In this document: piece by piece, positions 47,546 through 56,257 of the stretch
How positions within the stretch are numbered: position 1 is the first letter of the stretch
Layout: every line of letters starts with the position of its first letter
Assembly: GCA_022496185.1 (NCBI GenBank)
Contig: WTXG01000028.1
Location: 271,488 to 335,487 of the forward strand
Length of the DNA stretch: 64,000 nucleotides
Reading direction: 5' to 3'
Source of the DNA: Multifurca ochricompacta
Taxonomy: Eukaryota; Basidiomycota; Agaricomycetes; Russulales; Russulaceae
The notes under the pieces: model-generated
Seen by the model: the letters and a program-made list of their open reading frames with translations, nothing else
Database searches by the model: none
What the model was told of the DNA's origin: nothing
Translations under genes and position numbers: made by a program

Positions 47546-48445
47546 TGTCACAGCTCTACTTTATTTTTCCTTTTCTTTCTCCCTTTTAGATCACATGACT
47601 GTGGGAAGATTACCCAGCAGTCTCAACACGTGATCATGGGAATGTAGTCGTGACATGGATCATGTGACCGAGTCACATGTAATAGTCACATGCTGCTTAG
47701 TCAGCACAAGAGCCACTCAACAACAACAAGTCGATTCTCTATTGTGTTTACCACAATAGGCAAGGCCCCACAGTCTAGACGGTTCTAGACCAAGTGGAGC
47801 TGCTATCAAGATAAGAGGAGTCCAGCCTAGAAGGTTCTAGGTAAGTGGAGCTCTAGATAAGGGCCCAGGTTGGGCCATGGCCAATTTTAGCACAGAATCA
47901 CATGTATCAGTAGATAGACATGTTCCAGACCTAAGGGCTAGACTACATATCAGTTATCTACTCCACAATGACATCACTATGACATCACATTGTGGAGCAT
48001 GATCAGTCAGCAGAGTAAAGCAGCTTATGAATCACAAAGATAAGGCTCAGTCAGCAATACAGCTGACTGATACCTGCTGATTCTTGCTTACACTCATGCT
48101 TACCTCGTTACACTGAGAAATGTATATAAGACCCTCTGTAACAGCCTGTAGCCCCCATCTTGTCCTCTTGGGGCTGCAGGTGAGTAACTGTCTACACGAG
48201 TTTGATACATAGTGCTAATGGTATCCTGCCTCCCTGTGTGACTCGATCCTTTGGATCTTGTCCTCTTGGGGCTGCAGTTTCTTCAGGTTTCAGACGCCAT
48301 CATCGTGGTTGCAAAACCACAGTGGGTGACACAGGTCCCTGTCATTACTTAACGCGTGATGTTTGCCTCCGCGGTACACCCAACAACTTAGGTCACTTCC
48401 CTTTGCCCTTTTGTTTCTAAGTGTACACGGAAGCTTCACCCATTA
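47546..48445 (+). repeat. Element II 3' LTR (interrupted two bases before its end)
   Basis: Near-identical to 40092-40996. At 48441-48445 the CGTTA of the 5' LTR reads CATTA, and element III begins. The missing final CA is at 55942-55943. Confidence 0.85.
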
Positions 48446-49033
48446 TGTTACAATCCCTGCCGTCCGCCCCTGTTTTCTTCACTCTTCCCAATGATGACCC
48501 TTCTCTACCGCCTACCTTACACTTCCTGATCACGTCTCCGTCCTGGGACCTGTCCTGTGCTCTTCTTCCGTCCCCGTGACCCTGATTGTACTTGTTGACC
48601 CGTTGTTTGCCATACTTGACTCTTATCTCTCTATCTCTTATCCCGTTATCATTACGACCGGACACTTACTTAGTACCCTATCAGAAGCCAGGCTTTACGC
48701 CCTCCGCTTCCGTATATTCGGGCCCACTTGACTCCGATATCTTATCTTATAGACGCCCACTAGATTACATATATAAGTCCGCTGTAGCTACCCTGTAGAC
48801 CTCAGACTCGACTTATTGAATACATCAGTGCTTGTCTTCTGGACACTCCTTTGAAGGCTCTACCTCGATCGTCTCAGTACTTCTGGTACTCTCCGCTCAA
48901 CACTGTCTTAGAGCGCAGCCTCTTTGACAGTGACTCTTCCCATATAACTCCAAGGGGTCTTATTGATCCTTATCTGATCCCGAACGAACGCTGTCACACA
49001 AGTCGTGTGGAACGTCCCGCACCAGACGTAACA
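48446..49033 (+). repeat. Element III 5' LTR
   Basis: 588 bp, TGTTACAATC to GACGTAACA, matching 55347-55936 apart from about a dozen bases. TATATAAG is at 48770. Confidence 0.9.
48770..48814 (+). promoter_or_regulatory. Element III TATA box and pred. transcript 5' end
   Basis: TATATAAG at 48770-48777. 34 nt downstream AGACTCGACTT (48804-48814) equals the complement of the primer site at 49036-49046. The same spacing is seen in element IV (58775 and 58809) and element II. Confidence 0.65.
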
Positions 49034-49035
49034 TC

Positions 49036-49046
49036 AAGTCGAGTCT
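49036..49046 (+). other. Element III primer binding site (self-primed type)
   Basis: AAGTCGAGTCT, two bases after the LTR end, is complementary over 11 bases to the predicted start of the element's own transcript. An 11-base self-primer is the known mechanism of S. pombe Tf1. Confidence 0.65.
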
Positions 49047-49052
49047 CTCATC

Positions 49053-50564
49053 GTGGCTTCCAGCCGCAGTCAGACCCTCTTTAAAGAAGAACTCATCGAA
49101 CGCAGAGACGAGAATAATCTTTCACAGCAAGTACTTGGCTCTGCTGCCTGGAAAGATTTTGAATCCGAGTTTGGATACTACGTCTATCACGATGGAAGAT
49201 ACCAACCAGTAGAATACGACGACGAGAAAAGAGTTTGGTATCGTATCCGATATTCGGACAGTCGAAACTCTTGGGTCACTACAGGACCCGCTCCGCCTGA
49301 ATTTGGATTAGGGCTGTGGAGAGAGAATCCCCCAGCCATTGTTACGGACTCTGAACCAGAAGAGTACGTAGAAGAAAACAGCGAAGAAGCACTGGTATTA
49401 GTGTCGACTACAGCCCCAGTTGCACCTGGAGTTGTCACGATCAGAGCTCCTGCTTTGACAACCCCCCAGATCTCCATACAATCCACAGACACCGTCACCC
49501 CATTTTACCAAAACATGTCCACAATTGCCGCTCAGCTTCCAGACCCCGTTCCTCCCCCTCCACCCCCAGCAATGTTACCACCAAACATTCCCCCACCCTC
49601 TGGATGTTTATCAGGGGTGCTACCGCAAACATTTGCAGGGGATCATTCACAAAGCAAAAAATTCATGCTAGAGTTTACGACCTTTAAGAACTTTAACCAT
49701 GACGTCCCCCAAATAATCAATCCATTCCAACGTGCCAACCTCTTCCTCTCTCTGATCCGAGGAGAGGCTGTAGACGACTGGACCATGGAGCAGCTGGAGT
49801 GGCTGAATGAACAAATTGAGAGTGGGCGTCGCACCACTAGTGAGGGGCTTTGGGAAACCATCACTCAGCGATTTAAAGATGCATATACGGATGGACAGGC
49901 CAAGCAGAAGGCCGCCCGAGAACTCAAGTCCCTGAAAATGGAAAAGGGAGAACTAGATGCCTATGTCGCCAAGTTCAGGAGCCTGGCCAACAGGGCAGGG
50001 TATGATACTGATGAGGAGGCAACATTAGACCTCTTTTCCCAAGGATTGCCCAATCCGCTGGTTAAAAACATTATCCAGTTCCACCACCCTCAGGACTGGG
50101 ATGCATGGGTTGATGCTGCCCGACGACAGCAACAAGATTATTTAGACTTCCAAACACGCTTTGGAGTCGATACAAAGAAAGGGAAAACACAAGACCAGTG
50201 GAAGGCAGCTTTCGGGGTCAAGCCTGTACATGCTGCTCAGCGTGACCCAAACGCTATGGACACATCGGCAGACAGGACCCGAGCCAGGGCCACGCTCACT
50301 GAGGATGAGCGACAGACGTTGATGAAAGAAGGACGGTGCTTTCGTTGCAAAGCACAGGGACACATGTCGAGGGAATGCCCGAAGAAGGGGGCGCGAGCGG
50401 CTGAAGCCACAACCGCTCCCGTACGCAACAACCCACCGACCGTCGAAAAGAAAATGCCAACAAAAGAAGAGAAGGCACAGGAAATATGGGCCAACATGAT
50501 GAAGGAGAGTGAAGAAGTGCGAGCCATTCTAGTAGAGAAGGCTTTCGCAAAAAAGGATTTTTGA
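49053..50564 (+). CDS. Element III Gag, intact, probable GUG start
   Basis: An open frame of 503 residues. The frame begins at GTG 49053 (context ATCGTGG) because no ATG lies between the predicted transcript start and this point, and the first in-frame ATG is only at about 49515 (MSTIAAQLPD). N-terminal part: FGYYVYHDGRYQPVEYD, acidic stretch, Pro-rich linker. Capsid-like part: MLEFTTFKNFNHDVPQI, ANLFLSLIRGEAVDDW, ARELKSLKMEKGELDAYVAK, FRSLANRAGYDT, LDLFSQGLPNPLVKNI. A CCHC zinc knuckle (CFRCKAQGHMSREC) lies at about residue 430. Gag forms the virus-like particle and binds RNA. The 3' end overlaps pol in the -1 frame. Confidence 0.8.
   Translation: MASSRSQTLFKEELIERRDENNLSQQVLGSAAWKDFESEFGYYVYHDGRYQPVEYDDEKRVWYRIRYSDSRNSWVTTGPAPPEFGLGLWRENPPAIVTDSEPEEYVEENSEEALVLVSTTAPVAPGVVTIRAPALTTPQISIQSTDTVTPFYQNMSTIAAQLPDPVPPPPPPAMLPPNIPPPSGCLSGVLPQTFAGDHSQSKKFMLEFTTFKNFNHDVPQIINPFQRANLFLSLIRGEAVDDWTMEQLEWLNEQIESGRRTTSEGLWETITQRFKDAYTDGQAKQKAARELKSLKMEKGELDAYVAKFRSLANRAGYDTDEEATLDLFSQGLPNPLVKNIIQFHHPQDWDAWVDAARRQQQDYLDFQTRFGVDTKKGKTQDQWKAAFGVKPVHAAQRDPNAMDTSADRTRARATLTEDERQTLMKEGRCFRCKAQGHMSRECPKKGARAAEATTAPVRNNPPTVEKKMPTKEEKAQEIWANMMKESEEVRAILVEKAFAKKDF
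50549..50555 (+). promoter_or_regulatory. Candidate -1 ribosomal frameshift heptamer
   Basis: A_AAA_AAG in the gag frame, 7 bases before the gag stop codon (50562-50564). A -1 shift here enters the pol frame (FLIGSNPLAWARAL). Element IV reads A_AAG_AAG at the same place, so the heptamer is not kept there. Confidence 0.4.
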
Positions 50565-53500
50565 TTGGCTCAAACCCATTGGCCTGGGCACGAGCACTCC
50601 ATGTAACCTCCGTGTATACTAGTTGCTTCAAGTCTTTGAAAATACCAGTACATTTCGAAACTACACAGAGAACGGCCGACCGTGACATCCTGATTGACTC
50701 AGGGGCCACAGATAACTTCATCAGTCCACGAATGGCAAGGACCATGGGACTGGGGATGCTGGCACTCCCCCAGGAGAAAAACATCTGGAATATTGACGGA
50801 ACTGCTAATCGAGCAGGAAAGATCACGCACTACATGGATCTCAATGTCCAAGTAGGGGAAAGAACGAAGGTCATCCGCTTCCTAGTCACCAATCTAGGCG
50901 AGGAAGATTTAGTTCTGGGATATCCCTGGCTCGCCGCATTCAAACCGAGAATCAATTGGGGAGATGCAACCATGGACAAAGACTTTTACCCCGTTCTCAT
51001 CACGTCGATAGGGTACGATTATGCCGTTCGACATTCGGTGGTCTGCAGGGCAGACAAAGAGGAAGAAGATCCGGGTTATTGCTTCACTACCAAGGCATCC
51101 GAACTCGCGCAGAAGGCAGTAGAGGGGCACACAGAAAGGACTTTTGAGGAGGTCGTGCCAGGAGAGTATCATCGACACTGGAAGGTGTTCTCCGAGGAGG
51201 AATCTCAACGTTTTCCACCTGCATGACCCTGGGACCATGCCATTGACTTCACACCCGACACCCCGTCCGCGATTGATTGTAAAATCTACCCATTGTCACA
51301 GGCAGAGCAAACTGCGCTCACGACATTCCTTGAGGAGCATCTTGCAAAGGGGTATATTCGTCCATCGAAATCACCATACGCATCGCCGTTCTTCTTTATC
51401 AAGAAGAAAGATGGCAAGCTTGACCTGTCCAGGACTACCGACGAATAAATGCCCATACTGTAAAGAATGCCTACCCCTTGCCGCTCATCTCGGAACTCAT
51501 TGATACCATGCGGGATAAATCCCTGTTCTCTAAAATGGACGTCCGCTGGGGCTACAACAACATCCGGATCAAGGAAGGAGACCAATGCAAAGCAGCTTTT
51601 AAGACCAATCAGGGACTCTTTGAACCGAATGTTATGTTCTTTGGCCTTACCAACTCACCTGCCACTTTCCAATCAATGATGAACCATATCTTCCGCGATC
51701 TCATTCTCACAGGGGAAGTAGTGGTGTACATGGACGACATACTAGTGGCCACTACCAACAACCTAGCCCATCATCGAGAACGAGTGCACCAGGTATTAGA
51801 CATCCTGCATGAACACGACCTGTACCTCAAACCAGCCAAATGCTCATTTGAACAACCGAGTGTGGAGTACCTAGGAGTTATCCTGGAAGGAGGGCATGTG
51901 CGGATGGACCCAGTAAAAGTACAAGGAATCCGGGAGTGGCCCATACCCACGTGTATCAAGGATGTGCGGTCCTTCATTGGATTCTGCAACTTTTACCGAC
52001 GCTTTGTCCATGGATTCTCAGGTATCGCCCAACCATTGAACAGATTATTGAAAAAGGACGTACCCTGGCACTGGGCAGATGAACAACAACAAGCCTTCGA
52101 GCAGATCCGAGACATTGTCGGCTCAGAACCAGTCCTTTTACAGCCAGACCTAGAGAAGCCCTTTGAGCTTGAAGTTGACGCCTCCCATTTCGCCAATGGT
52201 GCCGTGCTCAATCAGCGGGATACAACAGGACTACTTCACCCAGTTGCCTTCTACTCAGAAACATTCTCGCCAGCAGAACGAAACTACGATATTTGGGACA
52301 GAGAGCTACTAGCTATTGTAAAGGCACTACGACATTGGCGACCATACCTAGCGGGAACCCCCCATAAGACTGTCATCCACACTGATCACTCCAACCTGCT
52401 CTACTGGAAAGAACCCCATAAAATCAGTCGACGGGTCGCTCGCGAAGTCCTAGAGCTCGAAGAATATAACTTTGTGTTGAAACACATCGCGGGGAGTCGT
52501 AATGCACGAGCAGATGCCCTGTCTGGTGACCAGATTTAAACCATGGGGGGGAGGACAACAATGATATCACAGTACTCCCTGAAGAAGTCTTCGCGAGGAC
52601 AGCCATCGTCAGTCTCCATGACATGGACTTATGGGCCCAGGTGTCACAGAACATGAACCAGCCGTTATGCCAATCATGGGCAGAGGCGCATAATCTGAAG
52701 AAGATTGACGGCCTCTGGTGGAAGGACGGGGAGCGACTCGTTGTCACCGGTGGCGACAACATTAAGAGGGGGGTGATCCATTTTCACCATGACCTTCCCT
52801 CTGCAGGACATCCAGGCATTGCTAATACCTACACACTTGCCAAACGAGACTACTGGTGGCCAGACATGAAAAGGGATGTGGAGGAATATGTGAAGGGATG
52901 TGCAGATTGCCAAGCCAACAAAGTGAATACGCACCCACGCCCACCAGCACTATTCCCCATTGCACCAATAGTGTCACAACCGTTCCAGACCATCGCCATG
53001 GACTTCATCGTCAAACTCCCCACCTCCAGAGGCTTCGACTCCATCTTGACCGTCACTGATCACGACTGTTCGAAAGCGGCACTGTTCATACCATGCAATG
53101 AGTCCATCACAGCAGAAGGAGTAGCCAAACTCTACTTAGATCACGTCTACAGACATTATGGCCTCCTGGAAAAAATCATTTCAGACCGCGACCCATGCTT
53201 CACATCCACATTTGCCAGGGCCCTCTGTAAAACGCTGAATATAACCCAAAACATCTCGACGGCCTATCATCCACAGACAGATGGACAATCAGAAAGGACA
53301 AACCAGTGGCTTGAACAATACCTTCGGTTCTGGTGCAATGGACGACAGGACGACTGGGCCGACTGGCTAGCGACAGCAGAATTCGCACACAACTCTTGGC
53401 CCAATGGCACCACAAAGAACTCTCCATTCTCACTTATCATGGGATGGACGCCTTGAGCCACGTGGACTGGAAAACCAACGAACGTTCCCTCAGCCACACA

Positions 53501-54041
53501 GCGTATCGGCCAATGGGAAGAGATCAGGAAATCAGCCAATGAGAACCTGTTGAAGGCGCAAAGGACCCTAGCGGAGAAGCCCTCGAAGTTCACACCTTAT
53601 CAGACCAATGACTTGGTGTGGCTGGAAGGAAAGAACGTTCACACGTCACACCTGACAGCCAAGTTAGCGCCCCGACGTCACGGACCCTTCAAGATAACAA
53701 GGAAGCTGTCAGATGTGTCATACGAACTCGAACTTCCCCCTACGTGGCGAATCCACCCAGTCTTCCATGCCAGACTGTTGACACCTTACAAGGAGACATC
53801 CCTGCATGGGGAAAACTTCCCTAGACCTCCCCCTGAATTAATCGATGGAGAAGCAGAATGGGAAGTGGAGCAAATTCTAGACTCCTCACGTAAAGGCCGA
53901 GGGCGCAAGCTACATTACCTCATTAAGTGGAAGGGATTCCCAGACTCAGACAACTTGTGGGAACCCACCAGGGATATCTTTGCTCCGACCCTTATCTCGG
54001 AATTCCATGCCCGACACCCAGAAGCGCCCAAGAACAGTTAA
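50561..54041 (+). pseudogene. Element III pol: protease, RT, RNase H, integrase, chromodomain; four lesions
   Basis: Protease: [62 protein letters not shown], catalytic VVYMDDILVA. RNase H: FELEVDASHFANGAVLNQRD and [14 protein letters not shown]. Integrase zinc module: HHDLPSAGHPG..CADCQANK; core: MDFIVKLP, ISDRDPCFTSTF, TAYHPQTDGQSERTNQWLEQ. C-terminus: GPF module and chromodomain (EWEVEQIL, LHYLIKWKGFPDSDN) ending HPEAPKNS. Lesions: TGA at 51224-51226 where relatives have CGA; one-base loss with a change at about 51420; one-base loss at about 52525; TGA at 53454-53456 where CGA is expected. All catalytic residues listed remain. Confidence 0.85.
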
Positions 54042-54115
54042 AAGGGCGACAACCTCCGAAGCAAATTCCCCAGTACATGCTCCCACAGCAACGTCCTACA
54101 ACCACCAAATCTATT

Positions 54116-55315
54116 ATGTCTTTCATCGCCGCCAACGCCGCCGTCAACACATTCACCGCCACTACAGTAGTTGTCGAGAATTTCCCTTCCGCTCACCCTT
54201 CCACACGTCCCTCCTCACCCATCGACTACGAGGCTGCTGAGGCCCGAGTCAAGAACCAGTCCCCCAACCCCAATGATGATTTCGAACACTGTGAAGAACC
54301 ACACCCAAACGACCTGGTGGGTATGGAATCAGACGACGAAGTCCCGGAGTTCCCGTTTATTGTCAATAACCCCAATTCCTCCATGTACTACCCACTGGAG
54401 ATCACCATGGGCGATGGGACTGTCGCAATCGCCAAATATATTTTCTACACCAACGGAGGGATGGATGTCGCTGGATGCATGAAGAAGGATGGTCCGGTTT
54501 ATGGAGCTCCGGTTTATCTGGAGGAAAGGTATACGGGCCGTCTGCATCACACAATGACCGATGAGCAGCTGGGGCACTTAGCTGCCGAAGATTCCCGGGC
54601 CTTCGCCATTGACGAAGTGCTGAGTGACATGCGACTTCCGCGTCTCAAAGCCAAGGTAATGAGACTGCGGAAGAACCTGACCTTGTGCAACACACTCAAC
54701 CAACAGTACAAAGAACATGCGAAGATGATGGCCCGGCTGACGAACGGGATGTTCCAAATAGAGCAGGAGTTGGTGGAGATCCGGAAAAGATTGGAGAAAG
54801 GAGATGCCTACCAAATGATTGCCGAAAGGTACGCCGACACATATGCCCGACCCTTGCCTCCACGATCATTGGGGGCTGCTCCTGTGCTGCTGCCGAACCA
54901 GTTCAAGATGCCGCGACTGCATGAGAACCCACACGGGGAGATGTGCTGGCGCTGTGACAGTAAGTACCACATCAGTTGGAACTGTCCTCTCAACCGCAAG
55001 TGGTGCCGGCATTGTCGAAGCAACCTGCACTGGAGTAGGTTTTGTATTTTCCGCCGCGTAGGAGTCGCTCCAACAATCGCCAATCCATCTGGATGGTGCA
55101 GCAAATGCTTGTGTCACAACGCTGGGCATCGCGAACTGGATTGCCCGGTTCATGACCTGTGTTGCTTGTGTGGCCAGCGCGGGCCCTACGGATTCCTCCG
55201 CACTCACCAATGCCCCCAGGACTCGGATAAAGAGAATTATACCATGGATGAGCGTAATGTAGCCGATGATTATTTGGAGTTGGTGCAAGACGATGACGGT
55301 ACGAGTCGTTTCTAG
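54116..55315 (+). CDS. Third ORF of element III: coiled-coil protein with four zinc clusters
   Basis: An intact 399-residue frame starting at ATG 54116, 75 bases after the pol stop, in the place where env would sit in a retrovirus. Residues 1-60 are Ser/Pro/Glu-rich, 75-160 form a compact-looking domain (LEITMGDGTVAIAKYIFYT, GGMDVAGCMKKDGPVYGA), and about 175-240 are a predicted coiled coil (KAKVMRLRKNLTLCNTLNQQ, MFQIEQELVEIRKRLEKG). The C-terminus has CCHC knuckles at C277-C290 and C297-C310 (both CX2CX4HX4C), a CX2CX6HX4C cluster at 328-343 and a Cys/His cluster at 349-366. There is no signal peptide or membrane helix, so it is not an envelope protein. Related copies: 36930-38140 (minus) and the tail at 39694-39789. 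Likely nucleic-acid binding; role unknown. No ORF of this kind in fungal Ty3 elements is known to me. Confidence 0.75.
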   Translation: MSFIAANAAVNTFTATTVVVENFPSAHPSTRPSSPIDYEAAEARVKNQSPNPNDDFEHCEEPHPNDLVGMESDDEVPEFPFIVNNPNSSMYYPLEITMGDGTVAIAKYIFYTNGGMDVAGCMKKDGPVYGAPVYLEERYTGRLHHTMTDEQLGHLAAEDSRAFAIDEVLSDMRLPRLKAKVMRLRKNLTLCNTLNQQYKEHAKMMARLTNGMFQIEQELVEIRKRLEKGDAYQMIAERYADTYARPLPPRSLGAAPVLLPNQFKMPRLHENPHGEMCWRCDSKYHISWNCPLNRKWCRHCRSNLHWSRFCIFRRVGVAPTIANPSGWCSKCLCHNAGHRELDCPVHDLCCLCGQRGPYGFLRTHQCPQDSDKENYTMDERNVADDYLELVQDDDGTSRF

Positions 55316-55332
55316 CAGGGTCTGCTCGAACC

Positions 55333-55346
55333 AGAAGAGGGGGTGA
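55333..55346 (+). other. Element III polypurine tract
   Basis: AGAAGAGGGGGTGA directly before the 3' LTR; the identical tract precedes LTR0 at 39807. Confidence 0.75.
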
Positions 55347-55936
55347 TGTTACAATCCCTGCCGTCCGCCCCTGTTTTCTTCACTCTTCCCAATGATGACC
55401 CTTCTCTACTGCCTACCTTACACTTCCTGATCACGTCTCCGTCCTGGGACCCGTCCCGTGCTCTTCTTCTGTCCCCGTGACCCTGATTGTACTTGTTGAC
55501 CCGTTGTTTGCCCATACTTGACTCTTATCTCTCTATCTCTTATCCCGTTATCATTACGACTGGACACTTACTTAGTACCCTATCAGAAGCCAGGCTTTAC
55601 ACCCTCCGCTTCCGTATATTCGGGCCCACTTGACTCCGATATCTTATCTTATAGACGCCCACTAGATTACGTATATAAGTCCGCTGTAGCTACCCTGTAG
55701 ACCTCAGACTCGACTTATTGAATACATCGGTGCTTGTCTTCTGGACGCTCCTTTGAAGGCTCTACCTCGATTGTCTCAGTACTTCTGGTACTCTCCGCTC
55801 AACACTGTCTTAGAGCGCAGCCTCTTTGACAGTGACTCTTCCCATATAACTCCAAGGGGTCTTATTGATCCCTTATCTGATCCCGAACGAACGCTGTCAC
55901 ACAAGTCGTGTGGAACGTCCCGCACCGGACGTAACA
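55347..55936 (+). repeat. Element III 3' LTR
   Basis: 590 bp partner of 48446-49033. Followed by TGTTA (duplication copy), CA (end of element II) and CACTT (element II duplication). Confidence 0.9.
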
Positions 55937-55948
55937 TGTTACACACTT

Positions 55949-56257
55949 GACTCCGTGATTCCTATCGATAGACACTCACCTCCTTATGTATATAAGTCAG
56001 CTATAGTTACACTGTAGAGCTCAGACTCGACTTATTGAATACATTGGTGTTTGTCTTCTGGACTCCCCTTTGATCTTTGAGCTCAGTTGTCTCAGTGCTT
56101 TCAGCATCTCCCCCACTTAACATCGTCTTAGAAGTACAGCCTCTTTGACTTTGACTTGTCACCTCTGAACTCCAAGGGATCTTATTGGTCTCTTATCTGA
56201 ACCCGCGTATCACGCTGTCACACAAGTTGTGTGGAATGTCCCACACCGGACGTAACA
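55949..56257 (+). mobile_element. LTR0, right part
   Basis: Continues from 40091 after the nested elements: GACTCCG.., TATATAAG, AGACTCGACTT and the end GGACGTAACA. It is then joined to copia sequence at 56258. The left flank of element 0 is not preserved in a recognisable form. Confidence 0.85.

Larger units (their letters stand above)
48446..55936 (+). mobile_element. Ty3/gypsy chromovirus element III with extra third ORF
   Basis: 7.5 kb, TGTTACAATCC to GGACGTAACA at both LTRs. Target duplication CATTA (48441) / TGTTA (55937), both one CpG transition from CGTTA, the sequence present in the undisturbed LTR copy at 40990-40994. Order: LTR, primer site, gag, protease-RT-RNase H-integrase-chromodomain, third ORF, purine tract, LTR. 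gag and the third ORF are open; pol has two CGA-to-TGA stops and two one-base losses. About a dozen LTR-LTR differences by eye, mostly transitions, indicate a fairly recent insertion. Confidence 0.88.
40092..55943 (+). mobile_element. Ty3/gypsy chromovirus element II (host of nested element III)
   Basis: Bounded by the 5-bp duplication CACTT (40087-40091 and 55944-55948). The 5' LTR is 40092-40996 (TGTCAC..GTTACA). The internal region with degenerate gag and pol runs to 47545 and the 3' LTR to 48445, completed by 'CA' at 55942-55943 after the inserted element III (48446-55936 plus its duplication). Without element III it is about 8.4 kb. Several stops and frame changes in gag and pol make it inactive. 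It lacks the third ORF found in the III family. Confidence 0.85.

Noticed and set aside
54116..55315. Third ORF as an envelope gene
   Set aside because: No signal peptide, membrane helix or glycosylation-rich ectodomain; zinc clusters and coiled coil instead.
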